Positions 9,301 to 18,883 of a stretch of 64,000 bases of DNA are shown one piece after another. Under the pieces are notes generated by a model. It searched no databases and had not been told where the DNA came from. It saw only the letters and a list, made by a program, of their open reading frames with translations. This DNA is from Sphingomonas sp. IW22 (GTDB lineage Bacteria > Pseudomonadota > Alphaproteobacteria > Sphingomonadales > Sphingomonadaceae). Each line of letters opens with the position of its first letter. The first letter of the stretch is position 1. The position numbers and the translations under genes were made by a program. Where the stretch lies: the NCBI RefSeq assembly GCF_041321155.1, contig NZ_JBGGWB010000001.1, positions 124,001 through 188,000 of the forward strand, in the 5' to 3' direction.

Positions 9301-10629
9301 ATGTCTGCACCCCATCCGCTCTCCATCCCCAGCTACCGCGCCTATTGGATCGCCCGCCTTGCCAGTACGCTGGGCCAGATGGCGATGGTCATCGTCATCG
9401 GCTGGCAGGTCTATGACATCGCGCGTGAGACAATGGGGGTTAAGGCCGCCGCATTTCAGCTGGGGCTGATCGGCGTGGCACAGTTCGTGCCGCTGCTGTT
9501 CCTCAGCCTGATCACCGGATGGACCGCCGACCGGCTGGACCGGCGCTGGATCGCGCGCGCATCGGTCGCGCTGGAGGCGGGCTGTGCCGGCGTGTTGGCG
9601 TGGCTGACCTATACCGACGCGATCACGCTGCCCGCGCTTTTCGCGGTCGCGGCACTGCTCGGCGTCGCGCGCGCCTTTGCCAGCCCCGCGCTACAGGCGC
9701 TGGCGCCCAATCTGGTGCCGGCGGCGTCGCTGCCCACCGCCATCGCCCTGTCCTCGCTTGCGTGGCAGTCCGGATCCGTCATTGGCCCGGCAATGGGCGG
9801 GTATCTCTATGCCGCCGCCGACTGGGGCGCCTATGCAGCGTCGACCGTGTTGTTCGCGCTGGCGTTCCTGTGCCTGTTGTTCATCCACCCGATTCGGCGC
9901 ACCGCGATCACCGGCGCGCGCAATCCATGGGCGCAGATGGTCGACGGTCTGCATTATGTCCGCCGCAATCGGCTGGTGCTGGGCGCCATCAGCCTCGATC
10001 TGTTCGCCGTGCTGCTAGGCGGCGCGACGGCGATGCTGCCCATCTATGCCCGCGACATCCTGATGGTTGGGGCCGAGGGGCTGGGCCATTTGCGCGCGGC
10101 GCCCGCACTCGGCGCCGTCGCGGTCGGCGCCTGGTTCGCGTGGCGCCCGTTGAAGCGCGACGTGGGCGGCAAGATGCTGCTGGCCGTGGTCGGCTTTGGT
10201 GCGGCAACCGTCGTGTTCGGGCTGGCCGCGCCGGTGATGCTGCCCATTCTGGGCCCATCGGCGGTGGGAAGCGACTTTGCTCCCGCGGTTGCCGTGTCGC
10301 TGGCCGCGCTGTTCGTGATCGGCGCGACCGACATGGTTTCGGTCTATGTCCGCCAATCGCTGATCCAGCTTTATACGCCCGACGCGATGCGCGGGCGCGT
10401 CGGCGCGGTGTCGACGCTGTTCGTTTCCGGCTCGAACGAACTGGGCGAGGCACGCTCCGGTTTCCTGGCGGCGGCGCTTGGGCCGGTGCTGGCGGTTGCG
10501 GGTGGCGGCGCACTAGCCATATTGGTCACGTTATACTGGGATCGACTGTTTCCCGAACTGCGCGCCGCGCGCAGCTTCGACCCGCCGGAAACGCTCGAAT
10601 TCCCGCCGCTGGAGGAGAAGACGGCATGA
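9301..10629 (+). CDS. MFS transporter (EntS-like family)
   Basis: A 442-residue major facilitator with about twelve hydrophobic segments and a signature loop [20 protein letters not shown] between helices 2 and 3. The sequence resembles the EntS/MFS_3 group of exporters. The ATG at 9301 is used; an upstream in-frame TTG at 9265 would add 12 polar residues and lacks support. Its TGA (10627-10629) overlaps the cysK ATG as ATGA, so the two are translationally coupled. An exporter linked to cysteine synthase suggests efflux of a sulfur compound or an amino acid, but that is inference and the substrate is unknown. Confidence 0.8.
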   Translation: MSAPHPLSIPSYRAYWIARLASTLGQMAMVIVIGWQVYDIARETMGVKAAAFQLGLIGVAQFVPLLFLSLITGWTADRLDRRWIARASVALEAGCAGVLAWLTYTDAITLPALFAVAALLGVARAFASPALQALAPNLVPAASLPTAIALSSLAWQSGSVIGPAMGGYLYAAADWGAYAASTVLFALAFLCLLFIHPIRRTAITGARNPWAQMVDGLHYVRRNRLVLGAISLDLFAVLLGGATAMLPIYARDILMVGAEGLGHLRAAPALGAVAVGAWFAWRPLKRDVGGKMLLAVVGFGAATVVFGLAAPVMLPILGPSAVGSDFAPAVAVSLAALFVIGATDMVSVYVRQSLIQLYTPDAMRGRVGAVSTLFVSGSNELGEARSGFLAAALGPVLAVAGGGALAILVTLYWDRLFPELRAARSFDPPETLEFPPLEEKTA

Positions 10630-11546
10630 AGGCGAACTCGATCCTTGCCACCATCGGCAACACGCCGCACGTGCGGCTGAGCCGCCTGTTCCCCTCGGCC
10701 GAAGTGTGGGTGAAGTCGGAACGCTCGAACCCCGGCGGCTCGATCAAGGACCGCATCGCACTGGCAATGATCGAAGCGGCGGAGCGCGATGGCAAGCTCC
10801 AGCCCGGCGGCACGATTGTCGAGCCGACCAGCGGCAACACCGGCGTCGGGCTGGCAATGGTCGCGGCAGTCAAGGGCTATAAGCTGATCCTCGTCATGCC
10901 CGAAAGCATGTCGGTGGAGCGCCGCCGCCTGATGCTCGCCTATGGCGCCAGCTTCGACCTGACCCCGCGTGAAAAGGGGATGAAGGGCGCAATCGAGCGC
11001 GCGATCGAGATCGTTGGCGAAATCCCCGGCGCATGGATGCCGCAGCAGTTCGAAAATCCTGCGAATATCGATGTCCATGTTCAGAACACCGCTCAGGAAA
11101 TCCTCAACGATTTCCGCGATGAGCCGATCGACGTGATCATCACCGGCGTCGGCACGGGCGGACATATCACCGGTGTCGCAGAAGCGTTGAAGCAGCATTG
11201 GCCGAAGCTGAAGGTCTTTGCCGTCGAACCCGAAGCATCGCCGGTCATTTCGGGCGGCCAGCCCGCCCCGCACCCCATTCAGGGCATTGGCGCGGGCTTT
11301 ATCCCAACCAACCTGCACACCCAGGCGATCGACGGCGTCATCCGCGTGCCTGCCGATGCTGCAAAGGAAATGGCGCGTCGTTCTGCGCGGGAAGAAGGGA
11401 TTTTGGTCGGCATCTCCTCCGGCGCAACGCTGGCAGCGATCGCGGCGAAGCTGGACGAACTCCCCGAAGGTTCGCGCGTGCTGGGCTTCAACTATGACAC
11501 GGGCGAGCGTTATCTGTCGGTGCCCGATTTCCTGCCTGAACAATAA
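10626..11546 (+). CDS. cysK: Cysteine synthase (O-acetylserine sulfhydrylase)
   Basis: A 306-residue PLP enzyme that forms cysteine from O-acetylserine and sulfide. The PLP lysine is K41 in NPGGSIKDR. The substrate loop PTSGNTG is at residues 67-73 and the phosphate-binding loop GTGGHITG at about 178-185. A second serine motif, GISSGAT, is near the C-terminus. The length is typical for CysK. The start is fixed by the ATGA overlap with the MFS gene, although the reading frame stays open far upstream. Confidence 0.93.
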   Translation: MKANSILATIGNTPHVRLSRLFPSAEVWVKSERSNPGGSIKDRIALAMIEAAERDGKLQPGGTIVEPTSGNTGVGLAMVAAVKGYKLILVMPESMSVERRRLMLAYGASFDLTPREKGMKGAIERAIEIVGEIPGAWMPQQFENPANIDVHVQNTAQEILNDFRDEPIDVIITGVGTGGHITGVAEALKQHWPKLKVFAVEPEASPVISGGQPAPHPIQGIGAGFIPTNLHTQAIDGVIRVPADAAKEMARRSAREEGILVGISSGATLAAIAAKLDELPEGSRVLGFNYDTGERYLSVPDFLPEQ

Positions 11547-11550
11547 GCGC

Positions 11551-11587
11551 CGACCAGCGCGCTTCGGCTCGGTGGACCGGCTGGTCG
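11551..11587 (+). terminator. Hairpin after cysK, terminator-like
   Basis: Perfect 8-bp arms CGACCAGC (11551-11558) and GCTGGTCG (11580-11587) begin 4 nt after the cysK stop. No U-run follows, so it could equally be an mRNA 3'-end stabiliser. Confidence 0.35.
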
Positions 11588-11624
11588 TCAGCCGCTCCGC
11601 CCTGCCGCTTGTCGTCCGGACACC

Positions 11625-12950
11625 ATGCGAACCGTAAACGCCCGACCAAAGCCCGGCACGCCGCCATCGCGGCCCATGCGCGCGGCACTGACGCTACTTG
11701 CGGTCATCGCGATCCTGGCTCCGCTGGTGATCGTGATGACCGCGCCGCGCATCACGGCACAGCCGCGCGTCGCGATCAGGCGGCCTCAGCGCGTCGTTCC
11801 CAAAGCAGTCCTGCCACCGGTGGAGCCGGCGCTGTTCGTGCCGGTCGATCCGTCGGATGCGCGGGCCTATAACGCTTCCATCCCCTTCTCGACCGCGCCG
11901 CTGCTCAGCGCACGCCCTTTCCGTATCGTGGGGGATGCGGACAGCGTCGCGCGGGCCACCGACTGCCTGACCGCCGGTGTGCTTTATGAAGCGGGTGACG
12001 ACCCGGTCGGCCAGCGCCCGGTCGCCCAGGTCATTTTGAACCGGCTTCGGCACCCGGCCTTTCCCAAGACGATCTGCGAAGTCGTGTTCCAGGGATCGGA
12101 ACGCCAGACGGGCTGTCAGTTCACCTTTACTTGCGACGGCGCGCTGGCCCGCCGCTATTCGGACGCTGCGTGGCGCCGCGCGCGCGATGTGGCCACCGCC
12201 GCGCTGACAGGCCGGGTGGAAAAGGCGGTCGGCATGGCAACCCATTACCATACCGACTGGGTGGTACCTTATTGGAGCGCGAGCCTGGACAAGGTGAGCG
12301 AGGTGCACAGCCACCTGTTCTTTCGCTGGACCGGCTGGTGGGGCACGCCGCCGGCCTTTCGCGGTCGTTACCGCGCAGCCGAACCGCTGATCGCCAAGCT
12401 GAGGGGGATTGCGCCCGCTCATAGCAGCACGGCGGATGATCCTGGCGAACAGATTGCCGACGCCGCCATCGCAATCGCGCCCGACGCAGTGCCGCAGCCC
12501 AGCGACAGCGATCCCAATCTGTTTCTGCTGACGCTCGACCCGAAAATGGCGCCCGCCCAACATGCTGCGGTTGCGCAAGCCGCGTGCGGCACGCGGCCCT
12601 ATTGCAAGCTGATGGCACGGACCGACCAGGCTGATACGCCCGCGGCGCTACCCGCTGATCCCCGCCGGATCGAACGGCTTGCCTTCAGCTATCTGCGCGA
12701 CCGGCAACGTGGGTTCGACAAGGCATTGTGGGACTGCACCCGGTTTCAGCGCATTGATCCAAGCGAATGCATGAAGCCGCGCCTACCCGCGCCGGCGACA
12801 AAGCCGGTGCCACCCGCCCCGGCGGCGGGCGCTATTCCTTCGGCAACGGCAGCCCCGGTTACGGAACTTGATGGCGTCCGCCGCCGATCCGGCCCGGCGA
12901 CGGCCCCCGCTGTCACAACGGCGGCCAGACCGGCGGCCGCCCCACAGTAA
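11625..12950 (+). CDS. SleB-like cell wall hydrolase
   Basis: A 441-residue envelope protein. A transmembrane or signal-anchor segment lies at about residues 19-38 (AALTLLAVIAILAPLVIVM). A hydrolase domain of the SleB/CwlJ type follows at about 112-242: YEAGDDPVGQ contains the likely catalytic Glu122, followed by VILNRLRHPAFP, CQFTF and ATHYHTDWV, all characteristic of this muramidase/transglycosylase family. The last 100 residues are rich in Pro and Ala and probably disordered. The role is likely peptidoglycan remodelling in the periplasm; sporulation is not implied. Confidence 0.82.
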   Translation: MRTVNARPKPGTPPSRPMRAALTLLAVIAILAPLVIVMTAPRITAQPRVAIRRPQRVVPKAVLPPVEPALFVPVDPSDARAYNASIPFSTAPLLSARPFRIVGDADSVARATDCLTAGVLYEAGDDPVGQRPVAQVILNRLRHPAFPKTICEVVFQGSERQTGCQFTFTCDGALARRYSDAAWRRARDVATAALTGRVEKAVGMATHYHTDWVVPYWSASLDKVSEVHSHLFFRWTGWWGTPPAFRGRYRAAEPLIAKLRGIAPAHSSTADDPGEQIADAAIAIAPDAVPQPSDSDPNLFLLTLDPKMAPAQHAAVAQAACGTRPYCKLMARTDQADTPAALPADPRRIERLAFSYLRDRQRGFDKALWDCTRFQRIDPSECMKPRLPAPATKPVPPAPAAGAIPSATAAPVTELDGVRRRSGPATAPAVTTAARPAAAPQ

Positions 12951-12976
12951 AGCAGGACGGCCCATCGACCCGGCGC

Positions 12977-14779
12977 TTATGCGGCCAGAAACATCTCCGG
13001 CTCCAGCGCCATTACCGCATCGGCCCCGCCCTCGATCTTGCGGCGCAGCGCACCGGTATCGGGCAGGATGCGCTCGGCATAAAAGCGCGCCGTCGTCACC
13101 TTAGCGTTGAAGAAGCGTGCATCGCCCTCACCCGATGCCAGCTGAGCCGTCGCGGCGCGCAGCATCCGCATCCACATCAGACCCGTCGCGACAATGCCCA
13201 TCAGATGCATATAGCTATGTGCGCCCGCACCGACATGCTCGGGGTTTTTCATGCCGTTGGCCAGAAACCACATGGTTGCGGCCTGAAGGTCGCCCAGCGC
13301 CTTTTCCAGTCGCCCCGCAAAGTCGGCGGCGGCTTCCTCTTCCTTGGCGGCGGCGATTTCGTCCCCGACCAGCTTGAAAAGCGCCTGCACCGCGCGCCCG
13401 CCATTCTGGGCCAGCTTGCGCCCGACCAGATCCATCGCCTGCACGCCATTGGTGCCTTCGTAGATCATGGCGATCCGCGCATCGCGAACATATTGCTCCA
13501 TGCCCCATTCGGCGATGTAGCCATGGCCGCCAAAGACCTGCTGCGCGTTGGTGGCGACGTCGTAACCCTTGTCGGTGCCATAACCCTTGATGACCGGGGT
13601 CAACAGGCTGATCAGATCGTCAGCCATCTGTCGCTCGCCCTCATCCACCGCCTTTTGCGACAGGTCGACCTGAAGCGCGCCCCACAGGCACAGCGCACGC
13701 AGGCCTTCGGTCAGCGCCTTGGCCTCCATCAACATGCGGCGCACATCAGGATGGACGAACAGCGTGTCGGCCTTTTCGTTCGGCTCTGCCGCGCCGGTCA
13801 GCGCCCGGCCTTGACGGCGATCGCGAGCATAATGGACGGCGTTCTGGTAAGCGACCTCGGCCACGCCCAGCCCCTGCAGGCCGACACCCAGCCGTGCGGC
13901 ATTCATCATGATGAACATGGCGGCCAGCCCCTTCATCTCCTCGCCGACCAGCCAGCCCTTGGCCCCGTCATAATTCATAACGCAGGTCGAATTGCCGTGA
14001 ATGCCCATCTTGTGTTCGATCGAGCCGCACGACACCCCGTTGCGGTCGCCCAGCGATCCGTCCTCGTTCACGATGAACTTCGGCACAACGAACAGGCTGA
14101 TGCCCTTTGAGCTGTCGGGCGCGCCGGGGGTCTTTGCCAGCACCAGATGAATGATGTTGTCGGTCAGGTCATGCTCGCCCGACGAAATGAAGATTTTGGT
14201 GCCGGTGATCGCATAGCTGCCATCGCCCTGCGGTTCGGCCTTGGTCTTGATCAGGCCAAGATCAGTGCCGCAATGCGGCTCCGTCAGGTTCATGGTCCCA
14301 CCCCATTCACCCGACACCATCCGCGGCACGTACATGGCCTTTTGCTCGTCCGAGCCCTTGGCCATCAGCGCGGCGATCGCGCCATGGGTCAGGCCGGGAT
14401 ACATGGCAAAGGCCATGTTGGCGGAAATCATATATTCCTCGAACGCGGTCGAGACGGTGTGCGGCATCCCCTGCCCGCCAAACGCCTCCGGCGCGCCCAG
14501 CGTCATCCAGCCTGCCTCGCGAAGCTGGTCGTAGGCGGCCTTGAACCCTTCAGGCGTGGTCACGCTGCCATCGTCGTGCCGCGTGCAACCCTGCTGGTCG
14601 CCCACCTGATTGAGCGGGAACAGCACCTCCGCGACGAAACGGCCACCTTCCTCCAGCACGGCGTCGACCATGTCAGACGTCGCATTGGCGAAACCGGGCA
14701 GATTGGCGTGACGCTCAAGCCCGACGACATGGTCCAGGATGAAGCGGGTATCGCGAACCGGCGGGGTATATTGGGGCAT
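12977..14779 (-). CDS. Acyl-CoA dehydrogenase (600-residue, C-terminal-extended type)
   Basis: An FAD flavoenzyme oxidising an acyl-CoA to the 2-enoyl-CoA. The N-terminal helix domain is followed by [18 protein letters not shown] and [12 protein letters not shown] (flavin-binding sheet). The catalytic base is probably the Glu of IYEGTNG at about residue 440. QQVFGGHGY precedes it. The extended C-terminus is shared with the FadE5/DmdC-like class, whose members act on medium/long-chain or methylthiopropionyl-CoA substrates. Substrate cannot be read from sequence. The start ATG at 14779 follows GAGAGG. The gene lies 11 nt downstream of a MerR regulator, which supports beta-oxidation-type control. 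Confidence 0.9.
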   Translation of the reverse strand: MPQYTPPVRDTRFILDHVVGLERHANLPGFANATSDMVDAVLEEGGRFVAEVLFPLNQVGDQQGCTRHDDGSVTTPEGFKAAYDQLREAGWMTLGAPEAFGGQGMPHTVSTAFEEYMISANMAFAMYPGLTHGAIAALMAKGSDEQKAMYVPRMVSGEWGGTMNLTEPHCGTDLGLIKTKAEPQGDGSYAITGTKIFISSGEHDLTDNIIHLVLAKTPGAPDSSKGISLFVVPKFIVNEDGSLGDRNGVSCGSIEHKMGIHGNSTCVMNYDGAKGWLVGEEMKGLAAMFIMMNAARLGVGLQGLGVAEVAYQNAVHYARDRRQGRALTGAAEPNEKADTLFVHPDVRRMLMEAKALTEGLRALCLWGALQVDLSQKAVDEGERQMADDLISLLTPVIKGYGTDKGYDVATNAQQVFGGHGYIAEWGMEQYVRDARIAMIYEGTNGVQAMDLVGRKLAQNGGRAVQALFKLVGDEIAAAKEEEAAADFAGRLEKALGDLQAATMWFLANGMKNPEHVGAGAHSYMHLMGIVATGLMWMRMLRAATAQLASGEGDARFFNAKVTTARFYAERILPDTGALRRKIEGGADAVMALEPEMFLAA

Positions 14780-14790
14780 GGTCGATCCTC

Positions 14791-15225
14791 TCAGGCGTTC
14801 TTGTTGTTCCCGGCCGCTTCGACGACGGCCAGAAAATCGTTCAGCTCGGCAATGGCGGCGTCGATGTCACGCTTTTGCGCTTCCAGCGTCGCAATGCGCG
14901 TGCGACATTTCTCGATCGTCACCTGTCGCTGGATGCGGCGACCGTCGCCGATGTCGTACAGGTCGATCATCTCGCGGATCTCGGCGAGGCTGAAACCCAC
15001 CCGCTTGCCGCGCAGAATCCAGGCAAGCCGTGCGCGGTCGCGGTGCGAATAGATGCGCTGCAATCCGCGCCGTTCGGGGGCGATCAGGCCCTCATCCTCG
15101 TAGAAACGCAGAGCGCGCGGCGTCACTTCAAACTCGGCACACAGGTCCGAAATGGAAAAGGCATCGCGGTCGTGGCGCGGCTCGATCGGGGCAAGGGCTT
15201 CATGCGTGGCAGCGGTCGTAAGCAT
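14791..15225 (-). CDS. MerR-family regulator of the acyl-CoA dehydrogenase
   Basis: A 144-residue transcription factor. The winged-helix HTH covers about residues 22-90, with [21 protein letters not shown] and [29 protein letters not shown]-terminal coiled coil (about 100-135) forms the dimer. There is no cysteine cluster for metal, so an acyl-CoA or similar ligand is more likely, as in the LiuR group of MerR regulators in proteobacterial catabolism. The ATG at 15225 is used; the open frame to 15291 runs through the promoter. It is followed by the dehydrogenase gene 11 nt later. A palindromic operator in its own promoter suggests autoregulation. Confidence 0.85.
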   Translation of the reverse strand: MLTTAATHEALAPIEPRHDRDAFSISDLCAEFEVTPRALRFYEDEGLIAPERRGLQRIYSHRDRARLAWILRGKRVGFSLAEIREMIDLYDIGDGRRIQRQVTIEKCRTRIATLEAQKRDIDAAIAELNDFLAVVEAAGNNKNA

Positions 15226-15231
15226 GCCGCC

Positions 15232-15260
15232 AAAATAATTGCCCTTAACGTAAGCGTCAA
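15232..15260 (-). promoter_or_regulatory. Promoter and palindromic operator for the merR-acyl-CoA dehydrogenase operon
   Basis: On the minus strand, TTGACG (15260-15255), a 17-nt spacer and TATTTT (15237-15232) form a good -35/-10 pair. The -35 is part of a 16-bp imperfect palindrome TTGACGCTTACGTTAA (15260-15245), similar in layout to LiuR-type sites. The predicted transcript start, about 7 nt after the -10, falls at the ATG itself, so the message may be leaderless. Confidence 0.5.
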
Positions 15261-15769
15261 CTGTCGCAGAGCATCCGGCGCCTACCGTCACGCAAAGCGG
15301 TCGCCTCGGCCACGCTTTCGGACAAACGCTCGACCGACATGTCGGTCAGCGTCCCGCGCACGCCGCAGAAACGACGGCAGCCGGCGGGCACTTGAGGAGG
15401 AAAAGCCAGGCTTTCTCCGTCAAATACCGCGTCGAATTCACAGTCGCCGGCAGCACCCAATGTGACCGTGATGATGTCGTCATCGCGCTCTGCAACGCCC
15501 GCTGCGGCACAGGACTGGCCGGGGCCGTGATCGCGCACCACGCCGATGCGCGCGCCGCGGCCCTGTTCGACAATGCACAGCCGGTCGCCGCCCGACGCGT
15601 AAAGCCCAGTCATCGGCGCATCGCCGGGTGCGCGGACCAACCCGCGATCCATGGCGGCGCGTTCCAGCCCGGCATCGCCATCGCCACCGACCACGCGCTT
15701 TACCACATCGCCACCGCCGCACGCCGCCAGCGGCAGCGCGATAAGGCTAATCCAGCGCTTCCAGCGCAT
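15257..15769 (-). CDS. Hypothetical lipoprotein
   Basis: A 170-residue protein beginning [17 protein letters not shown], a type II signal peptide with lipobox LAAC and the lipidated Cys at residue 17. After a glycine-rich linker, the mature part has two CxxxC-like features ([12 protein letters not shown]) and a basic C-terminus. I do not recognise the family. The start overlaps the end of hisI by 23 nt on the same strand, so the two are probably co-transcribed. Its 3' end covers the first bases of the merR promoter/operator. Confidence 0.65.
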   Translation of the reverse strand: MRWKRWISLIALPLAACGGGDVVKRVVGGDGDAGLERAAMDRGLVRAPGDAPMTGLYASGGDRLCIVEQGRGARIGVVRDHGPGQSCAAAGVAERDDDIITVTLGAAGDCEFDAVFDGESLAFPPQVPAGCRRFCGVRGTLTDMSVERLSESVAEATALRDGRRRMLCDS

Positions 15770-16109
15770 CGCCCGCCACCCGTCGATAGAAACAGCTGCG
15801 CGCGCCCGTGTGACAGGCGGGGCCCGCCGGCTCGCAAATCAGCCACAGCGCGTCCTGATCGCAGTCGATCCGGATGTCGCGGACATGCAGGACATGGCCC
15901 GACGTCTCGCCCTTTTTCCACAGCCGCCCGCGGCTGCGTGACCAGAAATGTGCCTCCCGCGTTTCCACCGTGGCCGCCAGCGCCTCGGCATTCATGTGCG
16001 CCACCATCAGCAGCTCGCCCGTTGCGGCATTGGTCGCCACGGCAGTAAGCAACCCGGCGGCGTCATATTTGGGGTCGAGCGTCAGCCCGGTATCGCGCGT
16101 GTCAGCCAT
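15747..16109 (-). CDS. hisI: Phosphoribosyl-AMP cyclohydrolase
   Basis: A 120-residue monofunctional HisI that opens the purine ring of phosphoribosyl-AMP in step 3 of histidine biosynthesis. Conserved segments include [28 protein letters not shown] and the metal-binding region DCDQDALWL, followed by [12 protein letters not shown] with the catalytic and zinc-ligand Cys/His residues. No HisE domain is fused, which is normal for alphaproteobacteria. No other his gene is adjacent here. Confidence 0.93.
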   Translation of the reverse strand: MADTRDTGLTLDPKYDAAGLLTAVATNAATGELLMVAHMNAEALAATVETREAHFWSRSRGRLWKKGETSGHVLHVRDIRIDCDQDALWLICEPAGPACHTGARSCFYRRVAGDALEALD

Positions 16110-16140
16110 GCCTGCCCCCTAGCCATGGCTGCCCCGTGGC

Positions 16141-16389
16141 TCAATGGTCCCTGATCGCCTTGATCAGTTCGTCCTTGTTCATGTCCGATCGGCCATCGAT
16201 CCCAATCTTTTTCGCTTCGTCATAAAGTTCGTCACGAGTGCGATCCTCAAGCTGCGTGCTCTTGTGATCCAGCGACCCTGCCGTCTTGGCATTGGCGATT
16301 CGTGCGGCCTTTTCCTTGGATGCGCCGTCCTTTCGCAGGTCCTCGTACAACTTGTCGTCCTTCACCGAACTGCCATGATCCTTAGCCAT
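16141..16389 (-). CDS. Small protein with Rho-N/SAP-like C-terminus
   Basis: An 82-residue, highly charged protein with a strong AGGAG site 8 nt before the ATG at 16389. The N-terminal half has LYEDLRKDGASKEKAARIAN, a motif of small DUF7218-type proteins. The C-terminal 35 residues (ELYDEAKKIGIDGRSDMNKDELIKAI) fit the helix-extended-helix of Rho termination factor N-domains and SAP domains, which bind nucleic acid. There is no signal or membrane segment. A role in nucleic-acid or stress physiology is inferred only. It is divergent from purF. Confidence 0.75.
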   Translation of the reverse strand: MAKDHGSSVKDDKLYEDLRKDGASKEKAARIANAKTAGSLDHKSTQLEDRTRDELYDEAKKIGIDGRSDMNKDELIKAIRDH

Positions 16390-16529
16390 GATCGCGTCTC
16401 CTTTGGGGCCTGAACGCATGTTCCGGCGTGCGGCTCCCGTGGCAAATGTGACGACGGGGCGACAAACGGCCACGGCGTGCCTATATGCGCGCCAACGAAT
16501 CCCTTCGATCATCGGAAAGCACCGGGCGT

Positions 16530-17987
16530 ATGCTGACCACTCACCCGTTCGACGACGACCATCTTCGCGAGGAATGCGGCATCTTTGGCGTCGCAAACGC
16601 CGAAGGCGCAGCGGCGCTGGTGGCGCTGGGCCTGCATGCTCTTCAGCATCGCGGGCAGGAAGCGGCAGGCATCTCCACCTTTGATGGGGCGCAGTTCCAC
16701 ACCCATCGGGCGATGGGTCATGTCGCGGGCAATTTCGACCGCGATGAAGTGATTCGTGCGCTGCCCGGCACGATGGCGGCGGGGCATGTCCGTTATTCAA
16801 CCACGGGCGAAACCGCGCTTCGCAATGTCCAGCCGCTTTACGCCGATCTGGCCAGCGGCGGCTTTGCCATCGCCCATAACGGCAACATTTCGAACGCGCT
16901 GCGGCTGAAGCGCGATCTGGTGCGGTCGGGTTCGATCTTTCAGTCGACCAGCGATACCGAGGTGATCATCCACCTGGTCGCAACGTCCAGCTATCGCTCG
17001 CTGCTCGATAAGTTCATCGATGCGCTGAAGCGGGTCGAGGGCGCCTATTCGCTGATCTGCATGACGCCGGAAGGCATGATCGCCTGTCGCGACCCGCTGG
17101 GGATCCGACCCCTGGTGATGGGGCGTCTGGGTGATTCGGTGATCTTCGCATCCGAAACCGTCGCCCTCGACGTGGTTGGTGCCGAGTTCGAACGCGCCGT
17201 GGAGCCGGGTGAGCTGGTAATCGTGCAGGACGGTCAGGTCCGCTCGATCCGCCCGTTCAAGCCGGTCGCCCCGCGCCCGTGCATTTTCGAACACGTCTAT
17301 TTCAGCCGTCCTGACTCGATTGTCGATGAACGCTCAATCTATTCGGTGCGCAAGAATATCGGCGCGCAGCTTGCCATCGAGGCGCCGGTTGAGGCGGATC
17401 TCGTCATCCCGGTTCCCGATTCGGGCGTGCCCGCCGCCATCGGCTATGCGCAGGAATCGGGGATTCCTTTTGAACTGGGCATCATCCGGTCGCATTATGT
17501 CGGACGCACCTTCATCCAGCCGGGCGACAAGGTCCGGCATTTGGGCGTCAAGCTGAAGCACAACGCCAATCGCGCGCTGATCCAGGGCAAGCGGGTTGTG
17601 CTGATCGACGATTCGATCGTGCGCGGCACCACCAGCCTGAAAATCGTGCAGATGATGCGCGAAGCGGGCGCCAGCGAAGTGCATATGCGCATCGCATCGC
17701 CCCCGACTCGCCACAGCTGCTTCTACGGCGTCGACACGCCCGAACGCGCCAAGCTGCTCGCGGCCAAGATGGACGTGGGCGGCATGACAGACTTCATCCA
17801 TGCCGACAGCCTGGCGTTCGTGTCGATCGACGGCCTGTACAAGGCGCTGGGTGAGGCGAAGCGCGCCGACATTCGGCCCAGCCATTGCGACGCGTGCTTT
17901 ACCGGCGATTATCCGACCACACTGACCGATCAGGATGAACGCGGCACGGTCGAGCAGTTTTCGATGCTCGAAGAACGCGTCGGCTGA
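16530..17987 (+). CDS. purF: Amidophosphoribosyltransferase
   Basis: A 485-residue enzyme making phosphoribosylamine from PRPP and glutamine, the first step of purine synthesis. The N-terminal nucleophile is Cys16 in EECGIFGV, exposed after removal of a 15-residue propeptide as in the Bacillus-type enzyme. The PRPP loop is VVLIDDSIVRGTTS. The C-terminal CDACFTGDYP motif carries Cys residues expected to bind the 4Fe-4S cluster of this subtype. The ATG at 16530 places the Cys correctly; a further upstream start would extend the propeptide. An SDR gene follows 30 nt downstream. Confidence 0.94.
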   Translation: MLTTHPFDDDHLREECGIFGVANAEGAAALVALGLHALQHRGQEAAGISTFDGAQFHTHRAMGHVAGNFDRDEVIRALPGTMAAGHVRYSTTGETALRNVQPLYADLASGGFAIAHNGNISNALRLKRDLVRSGSIFQSTSDTEVIIHLVATSSYRSLLDKFIDALKRVEGAYSLICMTPEGMIACRDPLGIRPLVMGRLGDSVIFASETVALDVVGAEFERAVEPGELVIVQDGQVRSIRPFKPVAPRPCIFEHVYFSRPDSIVDERSIYSVRKNIGAQLAIEAPVEADLVIPVPDSGVPAAIGYAQESGIPFELGIIRSHYVGRTFIQPGDKVRHLGVKLKHNANRALIQGKRVVLIDDSIVRGTTSLKIVQMMREAGASEVHMRIASPPTRHSCFYGVDTPERAKLLAAKMDVGGMTDFIHADSLAFVSIDGLYKALGEAKRADIRPSHCDACFTGDYPTTLTDQDERGTVEQFSMLEERVG

Positions 17988-18017
17988 CCCGATTCCTTCA
18001 CTAACGACAGGACTGCC

Positions 18018-18728
18018 ATGACCGACACGCCACTTTCGGGCCGGATCGCGCTCGTCACCGGTGCCTCGCGCGGGATCGGCGCGGCGACGGCAATCGCTCT
18101 CGGTGCACGCGGCGCGCATGTCGTACTGACAGCCCGCACCGCCGGCGGTCTGGAGGAGGTTGAGGAACAAATCTACCTTGCGGGCGGGTCGGCGACGATC
18201 GCCCCGCTGGACCTTAGCGAGACGGATGGGGTTGCCCGGCTGGCAAGCGCGGTGTCCGAACGGTGGCAGGCGCTGGACATTCTGGTGCTGAACGCGGGGA
18301 TGCTGGGCACGCTGGCGGCGGTTCCGGCCATCGATATGAAGGAACTTGCCAAGGTGCTGACCCTGAACGTCAGCGCACAGGCAGCGCTTATAGCCTCGTT
18401 CGACCCGTTGCTGCGGCGGAGCGAGAGCGCGCGGGTGATCGGCGTGACCTCCAGCGTGGGGCGGACTCCGCGTGCCTATTGGGGTGCTTACGGCGCATCC
18501 AAGGCGGCTTTCGAGACGCTGATCGCCAGCTATGGCGAAGAGATGCGGAACATCAGCAAGGTCCGCACCGCCATCGTCGACCCCGGCGCCACGCGAACGA
18601 AGATGCGCGCACGCGCCTATCCGGGTGAAGATCCCGCCAGCGTGAAGCCCCCGGAAACCGTAGCCGAACGTATCGCTGATTTGGCGGTTGAAGGCTTCGA
18701 TCCGAACCTGCGCGTCCGCGTCGACTAA
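18018..18728 (+). CDS. Short-chain dehydrogenase/reductase
   Basis: A 236-residue SDR of the classical type. The Rossmann NAD(P) motif is TGASRGIG near the N-terminus, NAG occurs at about residue 93, and the catalytic Tyr/Lys lie in YGASKAAF. The ATG at 18018 has an AGGA site. The cofactor loop after strand 2 (TARTAGG) suggests NADP(H). It sits 30 nt after purF and just before a bidirectional terminator. The substrate is unknown. Confidence 0.85.
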   Translation: MTDTPLSGRIALVTGASRGIGAATAIALGARGAHVVLTARTAGGLEEVEEQIYLAGGSATIAPLDLSETDGVARLASAVSERWQALDILVLNAGMLGTLAAVPAIDMKELAKVLTLNVSAQAALIASFDPLLRRSESARVIGVTSSVGRTPRAYWGAYGASKAAFETLIASYGEEMRNISKVRTAIVDPGATRTKMRARAYPGEDPASVKPPETVAERIADLAVEGFDPNLRVRVD

Positions 18729-18748
18729 CTCAAACCGACAAAAAGAAA

Positions 18749-18781
18749 GGCCGACCCGTTAAGGATCGGCCTGAAAGTTTT
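18749..18781. terminator. Bidirectional intrinsic terminator between SDR and arfB
   Basis: Arms GGCCGACCC (18749-18757) and GGATCGGCC (18763-18771) pair with one mismatch around a 5-nt loop. TTTT follows at 18778-18781, and an A-rich tract precedes it that reads as U-rich on the minus strand. It serves the convergent SDR and arfB genes. Confidence 0.75.
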
Positions 18782-18883
18782 AGGAGAGGATGCCTGAAAG
18801 GCATGGTCTTTTTGCGCTGCAGCACGCTTTTGTGCAAGTGCGAAAAGGATCGGGGCGATTGCATTTAACGCAACCATGCCCGT

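Noticed and set aside
9519..10625. Long open frame upstream of cysK in the same frame
   Set aside because: It is a shadow of the MFS transporter in another frame; CysK homology and the ATGA overlap fix the start at 10626.
11551..11587. Strong intrinsic terminator after cysK
   Set aside because: The stem is perfect, but there is no U-tract and the loop is long; kept only as a low-confidence element.
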